From NCBI RefSeq assembly GCF_004345245.1, contig NZ_SLUQ01000003.1, positions 62,001 to 126,000 of the forward strand: a stretch of 64,000 nucleotides of DNA, given 5' to 3'. This stretch comes from Rhizobium sp. BK251. Lineage in GTDB: Bacteria; Pseudomonadota; Alphaproteobacteria; Rhizobiales; Rhizobiaceae. Shown in pieces: positions 18,821 through 27,176 of this stretch; the stretch's first letter is position 1, and each line of letters starts with the position of its first letter. The translations under genes were made by a program, and so were the position numbers. The notes under the pieces were generated by a model. It did no database searches and was not told where the DNA came from. It saw nothing but the letters and a program-made list of their open reading frames with translations.

Positions 18821-19704
18821 GCGCGCCTGCAAGAGAAGCGTCGAAACCAGTCTGGCTCGTCGCCGACGACTATGGCCTTTCGCCGGCCATCGGCGAGGGG
18901 ATACGATCGCTCATCGCCGCGCGGCGGATTTCCGGTACCGGGTGCATGACGCTCTTCCCCGAGTGGCCGGACGAGGCGCGCCTGCTCAAGAGCTGCACGA
19001 ACATAGGCCACGCCGTCATCGGCCTTCACCTGACGCTGACGGATTTCCCTCCGCTCACCGGCGAAAGCGAGATTGCGCCGGACGGGCGCATGCAGCCGGT
19101 GAAGACAGTCGTCGTGCAGAGCTGCCTGCAGAAAAGCCTGGAGCCGCTGATCCATGAGGAGCTCGATGCGCAGCTCGACGCGTTCGTCGCGGTGATGGGC
19201 CACATGCCGCATTACATCGACGGCCACCAGCATGTCCATTTCCTCCCCCCGGTCCGCTCCTGGTTCTCCAAGAGAATCGGTCGCTTCATGGGTGCCGAGG
19301 CCGTGCCGTGGCTGCGCGGCGAGCCCTCGGTGTCGCTGGTTGAGGGCCTGGTGGTGAAATCGAAGGTGACGGCAATCTGCCTGCTCGGTGCAGGCTTTGA
19401 CAAGGCGATGCGTGCGGTCGGCTATGACGTCGTCGGGCCGCTTGCCGGCTTCTATGACTGGTCCGGTGCCGATGACTTCGCTTCGATGCTCAAGGCGCTG
19501 CGACCGCAGCTGCCGGAGGGGGCTGTCGTCATGTGCCACCCGGGCGATATCGATACCGTGCTCATTGGCCGCGACAGGCTGGTTGAGCCCCGCAAAACCG
19601 AGCTCGAGGTGCTCGCACAATCACAGGCATTCAACATTCTCGACCGCAGCAGTCTTGCGGTGGCAGGCTCGATGGAGCAAGAGACTTTGCCCGGGCGCCC
19701 TTAG
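18817..19704 (+). CDS. YdjC/ChbG-HpnK family carbohydrate deacetylase
   Basis: A 295-residue deacetylase of the YdjC fold. The metal-binding and catalytic residues are all visible: ADDYGLS at 16-22, GLHLTLTD at about 69-76, DGHQHVHFLP at about 135-144 and MCHPGD near residue 237. Family members remove N-acetyl groups from hexosamines; the NaxD branch acts on undecaprenyl-phosphate-linked N-acetylhexosamine before its transfer to lipid A. The four-base overlap with the GT2 gene and the nearby GT39 and GtrA genes support that role here. A HpnK (hopanoid) or chitooligosaccharide function is less likely given the neighbours. Confidence 0.88.
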   Translation: MSAPAREASKPVWLVADDYGLSPAIGEGIRSLIAARRISGTGCMTLFPEWPDEARLLKSCTNIGHAVIGLHLTLTDFPPLTGESEIAPDGRMQPVKTVVVQSCLQKSLEPLIHEELDAQLDAFVAVMGHMPHYIDGHQHVHFLPPVRSWFSKRIGRFMGAEAVPWLRGEPSVSLVEGLVVKSKVTAICLLGAGFDKAMRAVGYDVVGPLAGFYDWSGADDFASMLKALRPQLPEGAVVMCHPGDIDTVLIGRDRLVEPRKTELEVLAQSQAFNILDRSSLAVAGSMEQETLPGRP

Positions 19705-19740
19705 CCGACCGGCCGAAGCAATTGCCGTACTGGATGTTTG

Positions 19741-20670
19741 ATGCCTGACCTTCAGACCATTCTCGACGATATCCACGCCGAGCTTTCGCCGAAGCTCGGC
19801 GATGGCAAGGTCGCGAGCTACATTCCAGAGCTTGCGAAAGTGGATCCGATGCAGTTCGGGATGGCAATCGCGACCGTCGACGGCGATGTCTATCTCTCCG
19901 GCGATGCAAAAGTGCCGTTCTCGATCCAGAGCATCTCCAAGGTCTTCATGCTGACGCTCGCGCTCGGCAAGATAGGCGAGGGCCTCTGGAAGCGCGTCGG
20001 GCGGGAGCCTTCGGGCACGGCCTTCAATTCCATCGTCCAGCTCGAGCTGGAGGAGGGCATTCCGCGCAACCCCTTCATCAATGCCGGCGCGCTCGCCGTC
20101 AGCGACGTGGTCCTGGGCGGCCACGCGCCGCGGGAAGCAATCGGCGAACTCCTGCGCTTCGTCCGCTATCTCGCCGATGACGAAACCATTGGCATCGATG
20201 ACAAGGTTGCGCGATCGGAGACGCAGACGGGCTATCGCAACATCGCGCTTGCCAATTTCATGCGGGCCTATCGCAATCTCGACAATCCGGCCGATCATGT
20301 GCTCGGCGTCTACTTCCATCAGTGCGCCATCGCGATGAGTTGCCTGCAGTTGGCAAGGGCCGGGCTCTTCCTTGCTGCGCGTGGCCGCAACCCGTCTACC
20401 GGCCATTCCGTCGTCTCGGCGAGACGGGCACGGCGCATCAACGCGCTGATGCTGACATGCGGCCATTACGACGGCTCGGGGGATTTTGCCTATCGCGTCG
20501 GCCTGCCGGGCAAGAGCGGCGTCGGCGGCGGCATCCTCGCGATTGCGCCCGGAACGGCATCGATTGCCGTCTGGTCGCCGGGCCTCAACAAGGTGGGCAA
20601 TTCCCAGCTCGGCTCGGTCGCGCTGGAGATGCTGGCGGCACGCACCGGCTGGTCGGTTTTTGGCGATTGA
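19741..20670 (+). CDS. glsA: Glutaminase
   Basis: A 309-residue glutaminase with a beta-lactamase-like serine fold. The catalytic SxxK pair is in [12 protein letters not shown] (about residues 60-71), and [14 protein letters not shown] and [17 protein letters not shown] match the substrate pocket. The glycine-rich [15 protein letters not shown] closes the site. It hydrolyses glutamine to glutamate and ammonia in the cytoplasm. The ATG at 19741 is used rather than the preceding TTG. Confidence 0.95.
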   Translation: MPDLQTILDDIHAELSPKLGDGKVASYIPELAKVDPMQFGMAIATVDGDVYLSGDAKVPFSIQSISKVFMLTLALGKIGEGLWKRVGREPSGTAFNSIVQLELEEGIPRNPFINAGALAVSDVVLGGHAPREAIGELLRFVRYLADDETIGIDDKVARSETQTGYRNIALANFMRAYRNLDNPADHVLGVYFHQCAIAMSCLQLARAGLFLAARGRNPSTGHSVVSARRARRINALMLTCGHYDGSGDFAYRVGLPGKSGVGGGILAIAPGTASIAVWSPGLNKVGNSQLGSVALEMLAARTGWSVFGD

Positions 20671-20749
20671 AACGGTGTTTCTCCCGGCAGGCTTCTGCTA
20701 AGGAGATGGCAGCGGTGGCGCAGTCGCGTGCGCCCGACGGGATGACAGG

Positions 20750-21631
20750 ATGAATATTGCAGCTTCGATAGTGGGTGATGTGGCCGAATTGGTGGATGCC
20801 GAAGGTGCAGCCTCGCATCCGCTCTTTGCACAAGTGCCGCGATCGGTCTCTTTCAACAAGCTGCGCAAGCGGCTGTTGCGTCAGGTTCGTCAGGCGCTCG
20901 AAGACTTCCAGATGCTGAAAGGTCAGAAGCGCTGGCTCATCGGGCTTTCCGGCGGCAAGGATTCCTACGGCCTGCTCGCCCTTCTCCTCGATCTGCAATG
21001 GCGTGGCCTCCTGCCGGTCGAACTCGTCGCCTGCAACCTCGACCAAGGCCAGCCGAATTTCCCGAAGCATGTCCTGCCGGACTACCTGAAGTCGATCGGC
21101 GTCACGCATCGAATCGAATACCGCGACACCTATTCCATCGTGAAGGAGAAGGTGCCGGAGGGCGCGACCTACTGCTCGCTCTGTTCGCGGCTGCGCCGCG
21201 GCAACCTGTACCGCATCGCCCGTGAAGAGGGCTGTGACGCGCTGGTTCTCGGCCATCACCGCGAGGATATCCTCGAGACCTTCTTCATGAATTTCTTTCA
21301 TGGCGGCAGGCTCGCGTCGATGCCGGCCAAGCTGCTCAACGACGAAGGCGACCTGATGGTCTTGCGGCCGCTCGCCTATTGCGCGGAAGACGATCTCGCG
21401 CGCTTTGCTGTGGCCATGGAGTTTCCGATCATCCCTTGCGACCTCTGCGGCTCGCAGGACGGACTGCAGCGCAATGCCATGAAGGACATGCTGGCGGATA
21501 TCGAGCGACGCATGCCTGGCCGCAAGGACACGATGCTGCGCGCTCTCGCCCACGTAAACCCTTCGCATCTTCTCGATCCCAAGCTGTTCGACTTTGCCGG
21601 CCTCGTGGCCGCCGCTCCGTCGAGCGAATAG
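20750..21631 (+). CDS. ttcA: tRNA 2-thiocytidine synthetase TtcA
   Basis: A 293-residue PP-loop ATPase. The PP-loop is [11 protein letters not shown] at about residues 64-74, and the cysteine pair CSLC (about 143-146) plus CDLCGSQDG are the ligands of the iron-sulfur cluster. TtcA converts cytidine 32 of certain tRNAs to 2-thiocytidine using sulfur delivered from a cysteine desulfurase. Length is normal and all key residues are present. It lies 80 bases after glsA and 18 bases before the inositol phosphatase family gene, so it may share a transcript with the latter. Confidence 0.93.
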   Translation: MNIAASIVGDVAELVDAEGAASHPLFAQVPRSVSFNKLRKRLLRQVRQALEDFQMLKGQKRWLIGLSGGKDSYGLLALLLDLQWRGLLPVELVACNLDQGQPNFPKHVLPDYLKSIGVTHRIEYRDTYSIVKEKVPEGATYCSLCSRLRRGNLYRIAREEGCDALVLGHHREDILETFFMNFFHGGRLASMPAKLLNDEGDLMVLRPLAYCAEDDLARFAVAMEFPIIPCDLCGSQDGLQRNAMKDMLADIERRMPGRKDTMLRALAHVNPSHLLDPKLFDFAGLVAAAPSSE

Positions 21632-21648
21632 ATACCCAGGATGTTCAC

Positions 21649-22473
21649 ATGACCTCGAAGATTGATGTGCCGGCTCTGGCCGACTTGTTGCGCCGCGCGG
21701 CCAAGGCCGAAATCCTGCCTCGATTTCGCCGGTTGGACGTTGGCGATATCCGCTCCAAGAGCGAGGCGACCGATCTCGTGACCGAGGCCGACGAGCGCGC
21801 CGAGAGAATGATCAAGGCCGAGGTCGCGGAGCTCCTCCCGGATGCGGTCTTCGTCGGTGAGGAGTCGGTCGCTGCCGATCCTTCGCTGCTGCCGCGCATC
21901 AACGGCGCCGATGTTGCGATCATCGTCGATCCGATCGACGGAACCTTCAACTTCGCCTCCGGCATACCGGCCTTCGGCGTCATGGCCGCCGTCGTCGTCC
22001 GGGGCGAGACGGTTGCGGGCATCATCTACGATCCGATGGGAGACGATTGGGTGATGGCGGAGAAGGGCGCAGGCGCTTGGCAGCGGCGACCGGACGGCGC
22101 GGCGGAGCGACTTTCCGTTGCGAAGCCTGTGGCGCTCGGCGAGATGGTCGGCATGGCGTCGACCGGCTACCTGCCGCAGGCAAAGCGCGCGGAAATCCTT
22201 GCCAACCTCGCCAAGGTGCGGTTCATCACCAACTATCGCTGCGCGGCGCATGAGTATCGCACCTTCGCCGGCGGGCACGTGCATTATCTCATGTACAACA
22301 AGCTGATGCCCTGGGATCACCTGGCGGGGACATTGATCTCGCAGGAGGCCGGCGCGTTCGCCGCCCGCTTCGACGGGTCGGCCTATCTGCCGCACCATGT
22401 CGAGGGCGGTCTCCTGCTTGCGCCCGACAAGGCGTCCTGGGAAATTCTCCGGCGCGAGGTCTTCACCGTCTAA
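21649..22473 (+). CDS. Inositol monophosphatase family protein
   Basis: A 274-residue phosphatase of the IMPase/FBPase/CysQ superfamily. Metal-binding motifs are GEESVAADP (about residues 68-76), the signature DPIDGTFNFASG (about 93-104) and MPWDHLAGTLISQEAG near residues 219-234. It dephosphorylates inositol phosphate or a similar small phosphate such as histidinol phosphate; the sequence does not decide which. The real start is the ATG at 21649, although the frame is open upstream inside ttcA. A RIME-like repeat begins at the stop codon. Confidence 0.92.
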   Translation: MTSKIDVPALADLLRRAAKAEILPRFRRLDVGDIRSKSEATDLVTEADERAERMIKAEVAELLPDAVFVGEESVAADPSLLPRINGADVAIIVDPIDGTFNFASGIPAFGVMAAVVVRGETVAGIIYDPMGDDWVMAEKGAGAWQRRPDGAAERLSVAKPVALGEMVGMASTGYLPQAKRAEILANLAKVRFITNYRCAAHEYRTFAGGHVHYLMYNKLMPWDHLAGTLISQEAGAFAARFDGSAYLPHHVEGGLLLAPDKASWEILRREVFTV

Positions 22474-22573
22474 AGCAGTTCCAGGAAAAGTGGGAACCGG
22501 TTTTCCGTCCGGAACTGCGTGAAAACAAGGGGATAGAGCATTTCCGCGATTCGGAGAAAAGCGGAATTGCTCT
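22474..22573. repeat. RIME-like intergenic mosaic repeat (two palindromes)
   Basis: About 100 bases hold two imperfect palindromes in series: arms GCAGTTCC (22475-22482) and GGAACTGC (22511-22518), then AGAGCA with CCGC (from 22535) pairing with GCGG with TGCTCT (to 22573). The core AAAAGTGGGAACCGGTTTT is the type of sequence known from rhizobial intergenic mosaic elements (RIME). It fills the gap between the IMPase-family stop and the cyclase pseudogene. Confidence 0.75.
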
Positions 22574-22575
22574 AC

Positions 22576-23407
22576 TCAGGAAGCCTCCCGATCGACGCTG
22601 GCAGCCCAGTCGCACTGGAAGGCCAGGACCGGCTTCGCAAAGCCCTTCAACCGCCGACGCGCCGCGTTGACGAAGATGCTGGAGGAGCCGTATTCCCGGA
22701 AGATGCTCTCCGACACCAGGATGTGGTCCATGGAAGCCGCGGCACACAATCGCGCCGCCAGCTGCACCGTGCGGCCGAACAGATCGTTGCTGTCCTCGAC
22801 CGGCTCGCCGCAGTCGAGCCCGATGCGGATATGCATCGGCTCCGGATTGCCGGTATTGTAGCGTCTGAATTCCTTCTGGATCGTCATGGCGCAATCGACA
22901 GCTGCGGTCGTCGATGCGAACGTCGCCATGATGCCGTCACCGGTATGCTTGACCTCGCGGCCGGCCGATTGGCTGGACGATTGCGTCGTGGGCCCTCACC
23001 ATTTCCGTCGCCATCCGGTCGCCAAGGCGGGACGTCATTGCGGTCGAATCGACGATGTCGGTAAAGAGGATCGCCCTGTGGCCGGCCCCCATGTCGGACG
23101 AGGATGGCCCCGGCGCGGGGCCGAGCTCAGGATCATGGATGCGGCCGAGAAACGCTTCGACTGCCGACAGGGCGACTTCGACAATTTCCGTCGCGATGAA
23201 GCCATGCGCCTCTCGATGCACGCACTGGGCTGTTTCCATGTCGGGCGCTTCAACGAGGCAAAAGGTCGTCCCGCGCCGCTGATCGAACCAGTAAGTCAGG
23301 AATTTAACGCCGTACTGATCCTGGATGGCGACATCCTTGCGATGTGCTTCGGCAATATCGGCGGCGGACGTTCCAGCGAGTTCATGCCGGTCCATGAAGA
23401 TAGGCAT
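22576..23407 (-). pseudogene. DUF4242-class III nucleotide cyclase, frameshifted
   Basis: Two reverse-strand frames make up one protein. Residues 1-80 of the first part (from 23407) resemble DUF4242, a small nickel-binding-type ferredoxin fold (MPIFMDRHELAG, FCLVEAPD). It continues into a class III adenylate/guanylate cyclase domain: AILFTDIVDST holds the first metal aspartate. The frame then breaks near 22975-22985 after RAHDAIV and stops at 22937. The other frame picks up directly with GREVKHTGDGIMATF, carrying the second metal aspartate, and RIGLDCGEPV, and runs to 22576. One extra base or two missing bases explain it. A disabled gene is most likely; a sequencing error is possible. Confidence 0.85.
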
Positions 23408-23491
23408 TCGGCTCTCCTACCGAAATTCTCGGCGTTTCGGAAGCGCTTCATCCTAGGACTTTGATCGACGGCCGTCCATTCTTTGCTATAG

Positions 23492-23528
23492 CCAGCCGGC
23501 GCCCTTGTTTGAGGCGCGCGCCGGCTGG
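23492..23528. other. Long GC hairpin after the MFS gene
   Basis: An inverted repeat with 11-base arms, CCAGCCGGCGC-type, spans 23492-23528 just past the 3' end of the first MFS gene, between it and the cyclase pseudogene. It may end transcription, but there is no T run on either side. Confidence 0.45.
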
Positions 23529-23540
23529 GAGGTCCCCAAC

Positions 23541-24821
23541 TCAGATATGGGCACTTCCGGGGTCGAATTGCGGATCATCGCCCGGATGCGTGAAGAGCTT
23601 TCCCTTTTCCGCCCAGAGGGTGGCGAGGACCGTAATGGCGCCGAACAGCGCAAAGCCGCCGAAGAGGGGCTGCACCGTACCGTTGAACATCTGTCCCACA
23701 GCGCCGCCCAGAAGGGCGCCGCCCGTGGTCGACACGAAGCCCGTGATGGCCGTCGCAGTACCGGCCAGATGCCCCATGGGCTCCAGGCTGATCGCGGTGA
23801 AGTTCGTGGCGATGACCGCAAAGAACATCAGCAGGATCGAGAAGAGGATATAGCTGAAGACGAAGGGAGGCGTGCCGCCCAGCGCATGCACATAGCCAAA
23901 GATCGACAGGATGGTGAACAGGAGCATGGCAGCATGCGAAATGCGGCGCATGCCGAAGCGGCGCACGAAGGAGCCGTTCGCGAAGTTCGCCACCGCGATA
24001 CCGCCTGCCGTCGCCGCAAAGGCGATGGGCAGCCAGTCGCCGAGCCCGTAAAGCTCTCCGAATACCTGTTGGACGGAGACAACATAGGCGCAGATCACAC
24101 CGGTGAAGAGCGTGAGGCCGATCATGTAGCCGCAGGTGATACGGTTCGTCAGGACGGTCTTGAAACCGGTAGCAACCGATGTGGCCGAGAGCGGCAACCT
24201 TTCTTCCTCCGGCAAGGATTCCTTAAGGCGCGCAAGCGCCCAGAGGAAAAGGATCGTGCCTACGACGCCGAGCAGGATGAAGATCCAGTGCCAGTCGGCA
24301 TAGGTGATGATGAGCTGGCCGATGGATGGCGCGATGATCGGCACGATCATGAAAACGATCATGACATAGGACATGACCCTTGCCATCTCGCGGCCGCCAA
24401 AGCAGTCGCGCACGATCGCCATCGTCGTGATGCGCACGGCCGCAGCGCCGATGCCCTGCACGAAACGCATCAGGAGCAGCGTGTTGAAGTCATGGGCTGC
24501 CGCAGCCGCAAACATCGCGCAAGCGTAGAAGGCAAGGCCGCCCAGAAGGATCTTGCGGCGGCCATAGGTGTCCGAGAGGCTGCCGAAGACGATCTGCGAA
24601 AGGCCGAAGCCCAGGAAGAAGGAGGCGATCACCAACTGGCCGTCATTGATGTTGCCCGCCCCGAGGGAGTGCCCGATGCTCGGCAGGGCCGGGATCATGC
24701 TGTCGATCCCCATGGCCACGCTGGCGGTCATGATGGCGATGGTGATGATGAATTCCACAAGGCCGAGCTTGATGCGGGCCGCGCCCGCGGGCGCGGGCTT
24801 AGGCGTGTGAGTCGACGTCAT
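23541..24821 (-). CDS. Bcr/CflA-type MFS multidrug exporter (first copy)
   Basis: A 426-residue transporter with twelve predicted membrane helices. The family motif GSLSDTYGRRKILLGG follows helix 2 (motif A) and LRFVQGIGAAA... VRDCFGG covers motif B and the following loop typical of Bcr/CflA drug:H+ antiporters. MGHLAGTATAITG in the tenth-helix region is a Bcr hallmark. Substrates are probably hydrophobic drugs or metabolites. It follows a second, related exporter on the same strand after 43 bases, so the pair may form an operon that arose by duplication. Confidence 0.9.
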   Translation of the reverse strand: MTSTHTPKPAPAGAARIKLGLVEFIITIAIMTASVAMGIDSMIPALPSIGHSLGAGNINDGQLVIASFFLGFGLSQIVFGSLSDTYGRRKILLGGLAFYACAMFAAAAAHDFNTLLLMRFVQGIGAAAVRITTMAIVRDCFGGREMARVMSYVMIVFMIVPIIAPSIGQLIITYADWHWIFILLGVVGTILFLWALARLKESLPEEERLPLSATSVATGFKTVLTNRITCGYMIGLTLFTGVICAYVVSVQQVFGELYGLGDWLPIAFAATAGGIAVANFANGSFVRRFGMRRISHAAMLLFTILSIFGYVHALGGTPPFVFSYILFSILLMFFAVIATNFTAISLEPMGHLAGTATAITGFVSTTGGALLGGAVGQMFNGTVQPLFGGFALFGAITVLATLWAEKGKLFTHPGDDPQFDPGSAHI

Positions 24822-24864
24822 TTTTGAACCCCATGAATGACTTGGACTGAGGGCCTTTCGGCGC

Positions 24865-26112
24865 TCAAGCGGCAGGATGTTGGACCTGGAACAGCTTTCC
24901 CTTCTCCGCGATCAGCACGAAGACCAGACCGATTACCGAGACGATGAAATAGCCTGCGATCATCGGCAGCGCCGTGCCGTCGAAGGCCTGGCCGATCGCA
25001 GCGCCGATCAGCCCGCCGCCGATCGTGCTGGTGAAGCCAAGGACGGAAGAGGCCGTACCTGCGACGTGGCCGAGCGGCTCCATCGCGAGCGTATTGAAGT
25101 TGGAGCCGATCCAGCCGAACTGGAACATCGCGAGGCCGAAGAGGGTGATGAAAATGGCGAACGGCATCGGCTGCGAGCTGAAGACCTGGACCATCAGCCA
25201 GACGAAGGTGATGGCAACGAAGCCGACGAGCGATCCATGTGAGAGGCGCCGCACGCCGACCTTGCCGACAAAGCGCGAATTGAGGAAGGACGACAGCGAC
25301 ATGAAGATCGCGACGCCGGCGAAGGCGACCGGGAAAAAGACGCCGAGACCATAGATGCCGACATAGATTTGCTGGGCTGAATTGATGAAGCCGAACAGGG
25401 CGCCGAAGATGAAGGTTGTCGCGAGGCAATAGCAGAGAGCCACGCGATTGCCGAGCACGATGCCGAAGCCGCCGATGATCGAGCGCAGCGTGAAGGGACG
25501 CACGTCCTTCGGATTGAGGGTCTCAGGCAGCCGCATATACATCCAGACCGTGACCAGCGCAGCGATGGCGGCGATAAACACGAAGATCATGTGCCAGTTG
25601 GCGACCATCATGATGACTTCGCCGGCGCCGGGCGCGATGACAGGCACGATCATGAACACCATCATGATGAGCGCCATGACCTCCGCCATCTGCCGGCCGC
25701 CATAGATGTCGCGAACGATCGAGATCGTGATGACACGGGTTGCCGCCGCGCCGAGGCCCTGGATGAAGCGCAGGAGAAGCAGGCCGGCGAAGGAGGGAAC
25801 GAAGGCAATGCCGATGGCCGAACAGATATAGACGCCGAGGCCGATCAGGAGCGGCAGGCGCCGGCCAAAGCGGTCGGAGAGCGGCCCATAGAAGAGTTGG
25901 GCGGATCCAAAGCCGAGAAGATAGGCGGAGACAATATATTGGCGGTGGTTTTCGTTTTCGACGCCGAGGCTCTGGCCGATTTGCTGGAGAGCGGGAAGCA
26001 TGATGTCGATCGCCAACGAATTGACGGCCATCAGGAGAGCTGCAAGCGCGATGAACTCACGTTTGCCCATGGGCAATTCGCCCGCGGACACGAGTTGTGA
26101 AGAATTTGCCAC
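24865..26112 (-). CDS. Bcr/CflA-type MFS multidrug exporter (second copy)
   Basis: A 415-residue twelve-helix MFS protein closely parallel to the neighbour: it has GPLSDRFGRRLPLLIG (motif A), LRFIQGLGAAATRVITISIVRDIYGG and EPLGHVAGTASSVLG at matching places. It would export small hydrophobic compounds in exchange for protons. The start is a GTG at 26112 (MANSS); the next in-frame ATG is at 26070 but lacks a better ribosome binding site. It is the upstream gene of the tandem pair and is preceded by a hairpin that separates it from grxD. Confidence 0.9.
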   Translation of the reverse strand: MANSSQLVSAGELPMGKREFIALAALLMAVNSLAIDIMLPALQQIGQSLGVENENHRQYIVSAYLLGFGSAQLFYGPLSDRFGRRLPLLIGLGVYICSAIGIAFVPSFAGLLLLRFIQGLGAAATRVITISIVRDIYGGRQMAEVMALIMMVFMIVPVIAPGAGEVIMMVANWHMIFVFIAAIAALVTVWMYMRLPETLNPKDVRPFTLRSIIGGFGIVLGNRVALCYCLATTFIFGALFGFINSAQQIYVGIYGLGVFFPVAFAGVAIFMSLSSFLNSRFVGKVGVRRLSHGSLVGFVAITFVWLMVQVFSSQPMPFAIFITLFGLAMFQFGWIGSNFNTLAMEPLGHVAGTASSVLGFTSTIGGGLIGAAIGQAFDGTALPMIAGYFIVSVIGLVFVLIAEKGKLFQVQHPAA

Positions 26113-26134
26113 AATGAATTTCCCATGAACAAGT

Positions 26135-26161
26135 CAAGGCGCTGCGGAGCGCAGCGCCTTG
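26135..26161. terminator. Hairpin between grxD and the MFS pair
   Basis: A perfect 11-base-pair stem, CAAGGCGCTGC and GCAGCGCCTTG with a five-base loop, lies between the grxD stop and the MFS start, both on the reverse strand. It probably ends the grxD transcript although a T tract is poor. Confidence 0.55.
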
Positions 26162-26204
26162 ATAATCAATATAAATCTGGAAACCGGGCGAACCCGGTGC
26201 CCGG

Positions 26205-26540
26205 TCAGGCGGCGCCGCGAACCGTGATGCCGCTTTCCTGAAGATGCTGCTGGAGTTCGCCAGCCTGGAACATTTCGCGAATGATATCACACCCGCCGAT
26301 GAATTCGCCCTTCACGTAGAGCTGGGGAATCGTCGGCCAGTTGGAATAGTCCTTGATACCCTGGCGGATTTCCGAATCTGCGAGGACGTCGATGCCCTTA
26401 TAGTCGACGCCGAGATGGTCGAGGATCTGAACGACCTGTCCGGAGAAGCCACACTGCGGAAACTGCGGTGTGCCCTTCATGAAAAGAACGACGTCGCTGC
26501 CCTTGACTTCGTTGTCGATGAATTCGTGAATTCCGCTCAT
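26205..26540 (-). CDS. grxD: Monothiol glutaredoxin Grx4 type
   Basis: A 111-residue monothiol glutaredoxin. The active-site motif CGFS is at about residues 30-33 ([11 protein letters not shown]), with [20 protein letters not shown] forming the glutathione-binding cleft. CGFS glutaredoxins carry and transfer [2Fe-2S] clusters and work with BolA-type partners. A bolA-like gene lies about 1.8 kb away on the same strand, but two unrelated genes intervene. Confidence 0.95.
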   Translation of the reverse strand: MSGIHEFIDNEVKGSDVVLFMKGTPQFPQCGFSGQVVQILDHLGVDYKGIDVLADSEIRQGIKDYSNWPTIPQLYVKGEFIGGCDIIREMFQAGELQQHLQESGITVRGAA

Positions 26541-26760
26541 GAAATAATCCTTTCACATGCGGGTTAAAGGCCCGCCGTTCAATCGTCCATGCTATGTAGC
26601 AATCCAATCGGTGGAATTCCAGCCGAGAAAATCAAAAAACGACCTTCATTGCAGGTTGTGATCGAGCTGTTGCTCGGCCGTTACGGTCCGGCCTCCGGAA
26701 GAGGTCTGGCCGCGGCGCGACCGGCGTCCTCCGTACGTCGCTATTGACGCGCCCTGTGCT
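26541..26760. other. Gene-free gap upstream of grxD
   Basis: These 220 bases hold the grxD promoter region and the 3' side of the small basic protein gene. I see GC-rich inverted repeats around 26690-26730 but no convincing coding sequence, tRNA or terminator. Confidence 0.4.
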
Positions 26761-26991
26761 CTAGGAGCGCTTCTGCCTGCTGCGCGAAGCTCCCGTCTTG
26801 CGCCGGCTTACCTGCTTCTTCGGCGGCTTGCGCGCGGACGCCGATGGCTTGCTCGTGAATTGACCCGTCGAGGATGAGCGGGATTGCCGCTTCTTCCGTT
26901 TCGTTGCGGTCCGCCCCGCCGTCTTCTTCAGGATCTCCTTGAGCACGCTGTCGACAATGCCGCCAACGAGCTCTTTCATGATATCCGCCAT
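26761..26991 (-). CDS. Small basic protein of unknown function
   Basis: A 76-residue protein. The first 30 residues form a probable amphipathic helix (MADIMKELVGGIVDSVLKEIL), and the rest is a tail very rich in Lys, Arg, Ser and Thr, which suggests binding to nucleic acid or to the membrane surface. I do not recognise the family. A GGGGG stretch eight bases before the ATG at 26991 supports that start; the frame is also open to 27027. It is divergent from the membrane hydrolase-like gene. Confidence 0.55.
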   Translation of the reverse strand: MADIMKELVGGIVDSVLKEILKKTAGRTATKRKKRQSRSSSTGQFTSKPSASARKPPKKQVSRRKTGASRSRQKRS

Positions 26992-27176
26992 GTCCAACCC
27001 CCGGTAACAATCGGCCGCCAATGCCAAAAAGCGCGAATGTTCCTATTGAATTCCTGCTGCTTTGAGTTAGCAAGCGGTCCTTGTGGTTGGGAGATGTTTT
27101 TGCAGACGGCCGATGCTGGGGAGTGCAGCATCGGAATGGCGGGGAAGCGTTCATCGTTCCTCGACGGAAGATATTG

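Noticed and set aside
23505..24827. A 440-codon forward frame over the first MFS gene
   Set aside because: It is antisense, and the reverse frame has twelve membrane helices and all MFS motifs.
26541..26760. Possible small RNA or tRNA in the gap before grxD
   Set aside because: Several GC-rich inverted repeats are present, but no cloverleaf, T-loop sequence or terminator with a T run could be found.
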